A DNA stretch of 64,000 nt, from positions 1,738,501 to 1,802,500 of the forward strand of contig OU015660.1 of NCBI GenBank assembly GCA_907165275.2. The letters are read 5' to 3'. Origin of the DNA: Zygaena filipendulae. Lineage: Eukaryota > Arthropoda > Insecta > Lepidoptera > Zygaenidae. Below are positions 1-24,400 of the stretch, piece by piece (position 1 is the first letter of the stretch; every line of letters begins with the position of its first letter). The position numbers were made by a program, and so were the translations under genes. The notes under the pieces were generated by a model. It ran no database searches and was not told the DNA's origin. It saw only the letters and a list, made by a program, of their open reading frames with translations.

Positions 1-14221
<14,221 letters not shown>

Positions 14222-14260
14222 CATCCATACCCCATAGGTTAGCAGGGCCCTTAATCACTA

Positions 14261-14392
14261 TAGCTGTTCCCCCGTGGTGATTTCGAAGATGCCGCGGGAA
14301 CGCCGGGATATGAGGTACCCTACGTCCTTCTCTGTATCCCTGACATGTGTGCAAAATTTCATGATAATTCGTTCAGCCGTTAAACAGTATAT
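14261..14392 (-). mobile_element. Helitron-like repeat, truncated
   Basis: TAGCTGTTCCCCCGTGGTGA to TTCGTTCAGCCGTTAAAC; the AATATTAGTAGG end is missing. It starts 40 bp after the MCM3 stop and so probably lies in its 3' UTR. Confidence 0.6.
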
Positions 14393-15190
14393 GTATTGTA
14401 CATTATCCGGCTTCGAAGGACCTTTTTCAACAGTCCAAATCGAAGTCCTAAAAGCTTTTGTTAGATTGTAAGGTATGTTACCGTTGCTACGTTTGAAACA
14501 CTGTAATTTTATATCTTCTTCTTTATAAATAAAAATGAATGTTTGTATGCGTTTCGAAACCATTGGTCCGATTGTGATGAAAAAAATGGTACCACATAAC
14601 CACAGTGACTTTTTAGTATTACTATGACCATAACACGCTGTTACGCGATATGGCGCCATACAAGAACTGTTTTCTTTCGTGTCAAAGAAGTTTTAATTCA
14701 TAAAAATACATAGTCAATGTAATATTATAGATATTAAAAAGTCAAAAGTCAGTTATGGCATACAGTATACTGAATTGTGATATTTTTGCCATCTAGAAAC
14801 CATCTATCTTGTTGACATGCCAAGTCACAGAAAAATTACTGTACTGTGCACTGTACGGTTAGCACTGGCCCAGTGCTCGCAGACGAGAAATTCGTCCCAG
14901 TATACTGCCGCAGTAGACAGTATGACGTTGCCATTTTTGTACTGTGAGCACTGGCGTTGGCGTTTTCAAACATACCCCCCTATATTTTAGACAAAGTGCG
15001 ATTTTTTAGACCGAACGATTCTAAACAATTCAAAAAACATTGCATTTTGCTGTACTAAAAATCACAAATATTTTTGTACTTTTTTATGAAATCTCAAAGT
15101 GGATTAAAACGGATATGTTTTTATTTTATCTTTTATTTCTTTATTATAATAATAATATATACATTTAAGAATTGCATAATACTAATGAAA

Positions 15191-15465
15191 TTATCTCCTT
15201 CCCTTCCCCTTAGTTTTTCCTTTATTTAACTTTCCACCATCTTTGAACTTGCTACTTCTATTAAACGTCTTCTTCCCTCCAAATGCTCGACTTTTAAACT
15301 TTTCACTATCTTGGCTCCGGTTGAATTTTCTGGGACCATCTTGACTCCGGTTAAACTTTTTCCCACCATCTTGGCTCCGGTTGAATTTTTTCCCACCATC
15401 TTGGTTCCGGTTAAATTTTTTCCCGCTATCTTGGCTTCGGTTGAACTTCTTTCCACTGTCTTGTT
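15191..15465 (-). CDS. PPAN: Probable terminal exon of PPAN: decapeptide-repeat basic tail
   Basis: Read from 15465 after two bases that complete a split codon, this is an open frame of 90 codons plus TAA. It has five tandem decapeptides of the form QD[SG]GKKFNR[SN], the fifth with PR in place of GK, then a Lys/Gly-rich end closing in GKGKGRR-like sequence, typical of nucleolar proteins. A pyrimidine-rich acceptor (TTATTTCTTTTCCAG) precedes it at 15466. The 30-bp DNA repeats differ mostly at synonymous positions in this frame (AAA/AAG, TTT/TTC, GAC/GAT, CGA/CGG, AGC/AGT), which points to selection on the protein. Other frames of the same strand give less plausible products. Joining to PPAN exon 10 is inferred from strand, phase and tail chemistry; a separate unseen gene is the alternative. 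Confidence 0.6.
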
Positions 15466-18400
15466 CTGGAAAAGAAATAAGTACTTAAAATCAACAATTG
15501 GGTATGAAGAATTATTGTTTACACCATCAATACTCATTCAAAATTCAAAAGCTATTTATTACTTAGGATTGGTTACAATCACTTGTAATACGTCTTCTGC
15601 TGAGAAGAACTGACAAGAAACTCAGCAGGGCTGTCTTTTAATGATCTTACTTATAAACTAGGAGAACAAAAAATAGTAATTGGCGCAATTCATTCCCAAA
15701 CGTCTGAATCATTTAAATAGTCTACTACACTATAATATGCTTTATCGCATAATCTGTGTTTAATAAGTGTCTTGAATTTATTAATTGACAAATTAATTAC
15801 ATCGTTTGGGAGTTTGTTGTAAAAGCGTATACATTGTTCTTTAAATGACTTAGAAATTTTATGGAGCCTAGGTCTTAGGCATTTGCTAGCGATTAACTTT
15901 ATGACTTCGGCGATTAGTCGGTGACGTTTCGTTTACAGCTGATTCGCGCGCAAGTCGCAACCGCTGCCTGCGAGCGTGTCGGAACCAGCCCCCGTAGGCA
16001 AATTGACATTCAACAATCGTTAACGTTAATAGAAAACTAAGTAATGTAATCGTTAATAGAAAACTAAGTAACAAATCGTTATGCCACGTGGTCAGTCAAT
16101 CAAAACTGTAGTTTTGCGTGACCACGAGTGAGAGGGGCTGTGTTTACTTCGCATTGTTTCTTGATTTTTTGCCTTTGTACGGGTTGTTTGTGTAAAAATT
16201 ATTGTTACTGCATGATTGTTCATTAAAGTGAAAGAGCTCAATTAAAACTTAATCATGTAAAAAAGTCTAAATCAATTGGACAATGATTCCCGTAATTATT
16301 ATAAAGAAGGATGGCCAAATCGTACTCGAGATGAAACAATGGTGTCCATATAATATGATATATATGTATATGAAAAATACCCTTATTTTTTAAGATCTTA
16401 AAAAACAAAAAAAAAATCTATAAGTAGCCACAAAAAAAGATATCAATTTATGTTTTTGTAACTTCTACTACATCATGTATGTGGTTTCAGAACGCACCTA
16501 TTGACGATTCATTTCGCGTATGAAATGACTTAGTATTCAAAGACAATAATTATTCACCTTTTTCTGCATAGTTTTACTCGATAAGTATGTAGGCATCATA
16601 TCAACTTCTTGTTGATTTAGCATTGCATTCTTGTCATAAAAAATAATTATGTAGGTTCATACGAGGGCGGCACTGAAAATTTCGGGAATCAAGGAAGTGA
16701 CACAACATTACTATTTTGGTTTGGTTTTTACACACTGTTTTGGTGTTAAACCACTTCGAAAGTCATAATAAATCATCGCCCTAGAATTTTCTCGAGTCAA
16801 TTCCATTTTTTTTTTATGGCAATTGTCATTGTTGCCAGTGTCGCGTTAATTTGCAAAAAGAATTTAAAATGAACGAGCGAAAATTTTGGGCGTTCGTTGT
16901 AATAAGAATAGTGAAATGGGATGAACTATGTACAATAGGACAAGACAGAAATTATATACTTATACTTAAATAAATAAGAGAATATGAACGAATAATAAGT
17001 CATAATTTAATGTCGTTAAAAGTAAGAAAGTCTACTAGGATTTTATAAATTTGGAAGTCTAAAGAGTGAAGAAGGGTGATGATGGATGTGGGGAGCGGAA
17101 TTTCAATTCCATTTTCTCAACGACTAAACAAGTTGACAAGACCTTGTGACCAGAGAGAAGGTAATCACTACGTTTTAAGAGACGGGACTTCCTTACTTGG
17201 TTTAGGAATCCATTTAGCAGACCCAGCAATACCAACACAGCAAAAATTTAAATGTCAAAATACTTCATAACTCATGGGTACCAACATTAACGAGAACAAT
17301 AGGGATGGCCACATGTAGTTTCTGATTAAATCGATATCGATAAATTATCATTAGAGCATCGTGGGCTCCATACCAGGTGAATTAAATCTACAACGGGGGA
17401 AAACATTTGTCGAAAAATTGAAACAATAAATTATTATTTTTATTTATTTATTATTATTCCAATATTTTAGTTTGTCATGATGATGATGTTATTGTTTAGA
17501 TAGATATTTATTTTCTTTTAAAAATTACATTTACATTTTATGTCAAAATTAAATAACCTATTTGGGAAAGTAAATGATTTACTTCGCAGTGCCTCCTTGT
17601 TGAGCCTTGTTTAAATTATCGGTAGAAATATCTATCGGTAGAAGTATCCGACATTCGTTCCTTACATCTCCACAGACATATTTTATATCGTGAAGTTTTT
17701 CGATTGGAATGTAAGCTAAGTCATCATTTCCAATATTTTTTACCCATTGTCGACATCTGAAATTAAAATATCTATCAATCATGCAAGTACACTTAGAAAC
17801 AAGATAGAGTATAATATAGTTCTTTATACAGAAGACGAGGTTCACTTTATTACAATACGATCATAATACTTAATGAAAACTGCAGTAAGTAATGAAAAAA
17901 GTATACGCAGCAGCAGCTATACAAAAATATTCCAAAATATTCACTATAACAGCATCATTCATTAAAGTTTATCGACTCACTTTATCGATAGTGAAAATTT
18001 ACATCACTATGGTTTACAAACATGCAAATATTTTTTCTCATTTCAAAAAGATAGTGTATTATTTTAGTCTTGCTGATAGCTGAAGAGAACAAAATACTTT
18101 ATTACTTTACTCAAGCTGTACTTACCGGTCTTCATCTATAGGAAATTTCGTGATAAATTTCCTTTTATTTAAATTTTGTCGACTCTATCTTTTTCTACAA
18201 ATTACATACGTACTACACCGTCTAATCGGTGCTATTTCACTACCCAATCACAAGAAAATAGTTTTTAATAGTCACACTGCACTTTTCAAAGCGTAAATCA
18301 CACAAAATTTTTAAAAATCACACAATTATTTTCCCAAATAACAACATGCGTCGCCATGACAAACAGATGACAGATTGTAAGAAAGATTCAGAGACAAAAG

Positions 18401-21400
18401 ACTGAAATAGCATGTGAGGCCATCTTTGATGCCATGGAAAAAAAAAAATAAAAAAAAAATGAGTGCTAAACACGAACAAAATTTAATTTGTTCCTAGTTG
18501 CGTTAGACTGCTTGTGACAAGACCGAGAATCGTTTTTTAAATAAATAAATGGTATTCGATTTTTAAAACCAAGGAGTTTTCAATTAAAAAGATTTTAATA
18601 TGACAGGAACAGTGGAAATATTCCATTCCCGATACTTTTAGTGCAGCCTATGTAGTAAGTATAAGCATTTTGTTCAATTGCGTACAACGGAACGTCATTT
18701 GTCCTCGTCAAGTTACTTAATCTGTGGTCATCAAACCGCGCCACACTGATTGTCATTGTTATTTGACTGACAATTGACATGACCACCCGGCTATCACGCA
18801 TCATAATCGCGTCACTTGCTGTTCTACTTTGGATTTCCTTTGTCATTTTGACCTAGGCATTATTTACGGACTGATAACTATCACTTGTGACTATCGTTAT
18901 CACTAACTACATTATTTCTAATTTTCGATGCTAACTACACTTTTAGGTCGGCTAAAAGGTAGTTATTGATTCTAACCTCAAATGTATTGTTGATGTTATT
19001 TCAAAAAATCGTGGCTATTTAGATATGATTTTTAAACGGGATGGTATTTACAACATAAACACGAATCAATATAATTTTAAGTTTATTTTGGGACATGAAA
19101 AATAAAGTCAAGTCCAGCTCCTATAGAAATTTGGCCATTGTTCTTTATTAAATGTAAATCCTCCCCCCCCCCACATACATTTTATTGAGAAGTACATAGG
19201 TACAACTAAGAAACCGTGGCGCTCTTTGCCGAACAGTCGCCGACTAGTCGGAACCTTTCTTATATATACCAGATTTTTTCTTAAGTTTTTTTATATTCAA
19301 CAGCCTACCATTTTGTTTGTTCTTAACATCCAATTTCCTTTTTTTGAAAACGCGCGGCGCATCGCCGTCCGCTTTCCTCTTCGGCCGTTTTTCACTGAAG
19401 AGATCTGTGGAAAAGAAAAATATTTTACATAAGATTTATTACAATAACTAGCTGTTCCCCGCCGTTTCACCCGCGGTAATTTCGGAGTTTCCGCGGGAAT
19501 TCCGGGACAAAAAGTTCCCTATGTCCTTCCCGGTACCCCTGACAACGTGTGTGCAAAATTTTGCGATGATTAGTTGAGCCGTTAGGCGTGAAAGCGTGAC
19601 AAACAAACTCATTTTCGCTTTCATATCATAACTAGCTGTTCCCCGCGGTTTCACCCGCGTTAATTTCGGAGTTCCTACGGGAATTCCGAGATAAAAAGTA
19701 CCCTATGTCTTTTTCTGTACCCCTGACGATGTGTATGCACATGATGATCGGTTGAGCCGTTAAGGCGTGAAAGCGTAACAGACAGCCAGAAAGACAGAGT
19801 TACTTTCGCATTTATAATATTAGTAGGGATAGTAAGGATATTGTTTTGTGGAATTAATTTATATTTAGACATGGTTATACTATACATGTTGGAACGATTG
19901 TACGGTGGGCCTTATTATAGTAAAATTAAGATTCAACAAATGTTAAAACTAAGCACGTTCAGGTATGGGCCGTACCTTGTTCGGGCTCCGCGCCGACCTC
20001 CTGCCTGTAGTAGGCGGCGTCGTCGTCCTCCCCCACGTCCTGCGACTCCGCCGCCGACAGCTGCATTATTCTGTAAGATTAATTATAGATCATAATTACA
20101 ATGACCTTTAAAGTTGAAATTACAAATCTGATAAAATGGCATGGCGTGATGAAAAGTGAGTGTAGGTGTATAAAGTAATATCGTCGAAGATAGACTAGTG
20201 ACTTTAGCGACGTGACGACCGGGCAGGTGAGAGTGGTTACCACGCCGCAACGCTCTGCAAATCAAGAGGTTTCGGTTGCATTTTGTCTGAAGGAACAAAG
20301 GGTTTTTTCTGGAGAAACAGATGGTTCTGCTGTCCAGTCTGAACCCTGGATCCACTGAATAATTTATTTATTTATGACTGTATTTATTGGTTTGCCAAAA
20401 GACATTATAAAATATTGTATAAAAGCGTAGTGAGTACATTACATTCCACAATGCTAATCCAATTATAGGCAAACACACCAAGCACACACCTATACATTAA
20501 ATCTTATACATCGTGTTAATGAATTAACTGAAAACCTGATACACCCCATTTAAAAAAATAAACAATAATATTATTAAAATGTATTTGTTGTCGAAAAAAT
20601 TTATAATTTAAAAGTTACTCAACATTAGTTTGGAGGTGACCTATCTACGAAATTCCAAGCGCTACGCCCGCGCTTACCGGTTAAATTTTTTTTGCTGCGG
20701 GCGGCGTACGCGCCAAATATTGTATTATAAATAATTTAGACATGGGCTAGTAAAAATATAAACATAGCGCGATCTATTCACTAGTTGATTCTGAGCAAAC
20801 TACTTTCTAGTTTTTCAGTTAATTCATTAACACGTTGTATAGGTAGGTTTTTTCTATTAATTATTTACGTAAGTATGTATATAATATATTTTGCTTATTT
20901 TTAACTTTTCACTATACAAGTCCAGGTTACCCATAATCACTATGTGTACCACGTAATGTGGGATTTGTGTTGTAAAACGCCATTATTACTATACAACAGT
21001 ACTCGTAAGCTGCTCGCCTTTAAGTGAAGGAAGTAGAAATTATCAAAAATTTGCAGCAACTAGAAGACTAACCTCTGACCCTCTGTGAGCTCCTTCTTCT
21101 TCTTGATACCTTCTAGAGCTTTCTGCTTCAGGGCTTCCTTTTGGCGCTCCTTGCGTTTAACATTCTCCTCTTGATGCGCCTTGCGCTTTTCCTTTTGCCG
21201 CCTGTAAATAAAGTAGGAGGATGAAAATAAACATAACTTTACAAACTTTAATAAACTAGATATTACAATTACACCATTTGCCACCGTAAATTGTGCAAAA
21301 TAAACGAAAAAATAAAATCTCTTGTTTTGATCAAAAATAAAGCGACATCAAGCTATCAAACTATCCGCCGCACTCAGAGGTCGACTTTAATGATTACTTA

Positions 21401-24400
21401 GTTAAGTATAGATTTTTAAAACAAAACTGCCGCAATGAGACAAGTTTAATAAATTAATATTAATTGCCATTTAACTAATTAAGTTACATCTCATTAAATG
21501 CCAATTAACATTAATTTACTGAATATCTCTGATTGCGGCAGTTTTGTTTTAAAAATCTATACTTAATTAAGTAATCATTAAAGTCGACTCTGAGTGCGGC
21601 CGTATGTCAAATTTTAATATGATTTTATTTCTAACTAGCAGTCCCTCGCGGTTTCACCTGCGGTCATTTCGGAGTTCCCTCGAGAATTCCAGCATAAACT
21701 ATACTTACAAATCTTTCTCTTGAATCACTCTATCTATTGGTGAAAACCACATGAAAATTTCAGTAGTTTTGAGTTTATCGCAAACAGACTTTGTTTTATA
21801 ATAATAAGTAGTGATTTTGCAAATATTTATATAAAAATATAATAACATTTGCCATGAACACATAAAAAAAATTGATAAATTATTTCATACCGTTTCTCTT
21901 CTTGCTTCTTCTTGATGAGTGCCTTCTCCTCCTCGGTTTTCTCTACCAGCTCGTGGTAGATCACCTCACCATCCATCAGACCATCCTCTATCTGTCGAAC
22001 AGACCATAACTCTGCAGGCTTTCACTCTGCACCCTGCACATAAGTGAAGAGAGCACTTTGCTTTGTGCAAGTGCAGAGTCAAAATATACAGATAGAAAGA
22101 CAAAAAAGTGTTGGTGTTAAGGAGAAAAACGGGATACGAAACAAGAGCGAAAAAAACACTCAAACTCTACAGTGATTTCCAATTTTAAAAACCAATTGAA
22201 TGAGCCATATTACAAAACAAACTACTTTGTAGCTACTAAAACAAAGCTACGGCAAACTTATGACCATTGTTATCATTGCAACTTTTAATATCAAAGTGTT
22301 CATCACCTAAAAATGCCCAGCCATGACATACTTTCCCGCAAGTGGGCATGTCTGCAGGAGAGCACTAAAGAATATCGTGGTGTGAGTGTTCTCACCTTGA
22401 TGAGTTGGAGGGTGATCCTGGGGCCCAGCTCGAACAGCCTGAGCGCGGACTGGGAGCCGGCGGCGGCGCCGCGCGTGGGCAGGCTCTGCGGGAGCTCCAC
22501 CTGTGCGGCGTCGTCCTCGAACTCACTCTCCGACAGCAGCGCCGCCCTGCACGTCAATGCATTAATTATATGATATAGCTGTCCCCCGCGGTGATTTCGG
22601 AGTTCCCTAATTTGGGAGTTTCGGGATGAAAACTACTCTAGTTGTGAGTACGAATACCGTAGTTTCCTATAGATAAAAATAATAATTTTTAAAATCAGTT
22701 CAGTAGATCAAGAGATAACCCCCTACAACTTCACAAACTCACAAACTTTACCTCTTTATAATATCATAGTATACACAAACAGTCTCACAACAAAATTTTA
22801 ACAAAAAAATTTAAACCGACTTCCAAAAACACAAAACTAAAAATAACAAAAGACAAAAACACACGTAATATTATTATTGGTTTGTGCTACCACTGATCGG
22901 TTTGAATTCGGTGACAAGTCAAATATGGAGGTGGTAGATGGGCTAAGTCCACTCCCGCCACCAGCTCAAGAAGAGCTGGTGGCCTCCATATAAAAATCGT
23001 TTATTTGCTTTCGAAAGCAAATAAACGATTTACTATAAAATGTGCCTATAATTTTTAAAGAATTTCCTCGATTTCTCCAAGATCCCATCATCATCATCAG
23101 ATCCCGACTTGGTGTCAATGGGACCTAATTGGGAGTATACCCTTTCAAACAAAAAAAGAATTTTCGAAATCGGTCCAACCGTCTTCGAGTAATCAGTGAA
23201 CATACATAAAAAAAAAACATACAATCGAATACATAACGTCCTCCTTTTTGGAAGTCGGTTAAAAAGTACATTAAAAGATCAGCTGTAGTTTGCGTTTAAA
23301 AATTTATGTAAAATTTATATTTATATCGTACATAATAAGCTCGAATTTATGTTTCCTGACCAACTATTGTGATGGTTTGACTTGATTTTTTGATTGAGTT
23401 TATTCATCTACCATTAATGCCACTGTATACTAAAATCCACCTTTAGTTATAACTAGCTGTGCCCCGCGGTTTCGAAATCGGTCCAGCCGTCTCGGAAATT
23501 CACCCGCGTGAGTTTCGGAATTCCCGCAGGAACTCCAAGCTTCTTTTATTCTTCCTCTCCTTACAATAATGAATAATAAACACAACAAAAAATAATTAAG
23601 TAGCGAAATTGGTCCAGCCGTTTACGCGTGATGCCGTGCCCCGCGGTTTCACCCGCGTTAATTTCAGAGTTCCCGCGGGAATTCGGGGATAAAAAGTACC
23701 CTATGTGTTAATCTGATGTATAAGCTATATTATTGTAAAGTTCATTTAAATCCATCCAGTAGTTTTTGCGTGAAAGAGTTACAAACATCCATCCATCCCC
23801 ATCCATACATTCTTACAAACTTTCGCGTTTATAATATTAGTAGGATTACAAAGGCATCAGTTTGCAATCCTACTTGTTTTTACTTGCTAAAATTAGTGTA
23901 CCAACACAATATCCTTGTGGAGCACTGAAGAGTTGAAATACAGGCTTCGCTTAGTTGAACCTCCAGTTTCCTAGATGATAAGTACCTATTGTTATTGTTG
24001 TGTAATGTAGGTATGTATTGATCATAGTACTGTTTGTGTCGAAATAAACTTTATTATTATTAGTTTGAATTGTGATTAGAAAAGTGAAAGTTATTTGATT
24101 AAAATATTACGATAGGTACTTACTTGTCGAAAAACTCTGACATATCCCGACAACGATTTAAGTTGGGAATCTTCCCTTGTACCATCTGAAACAATAATAA
24201 AATACGATAATGATTTTAGACATAAGTAAAATCTAATCGCAGTTAGTCCAGTCCCACTTCCAAATGCTCTATTTTAACATAAATTTTGGTCAACACAATA
24301 CCCTGGTAGCGGTATTGGTAGTATATAGGTACTATATTCAAAAAATTACGATATAATTAACTTGATATATTTGTAGTTGTATTATAAACCCAAGATACAC

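Noticed and set aside
15226..15537. Open frame on the minus strand with TGAKMVGKN-type repeats
   Set aside because: It is a shadow: the same DNA in the next frame gives the QDGGKKFNRS repeats with synonymous variation, a proper acceptor and a sensible terminus.
16661..17060. Mariner-like element starting TACGAGGGCGGCACTGAAAA
   Set aside because: The start resembles a mariner terminal repeat from memory, but I found no matching opposite end and no transposase motif.
17076..17270. 64-codon open frame
   Set aside because: No splice signals or similarity; the GAGAGAAGGTAATCACTACG block recurs near 26819 in non-coding DNA, so it is repeat-derived.
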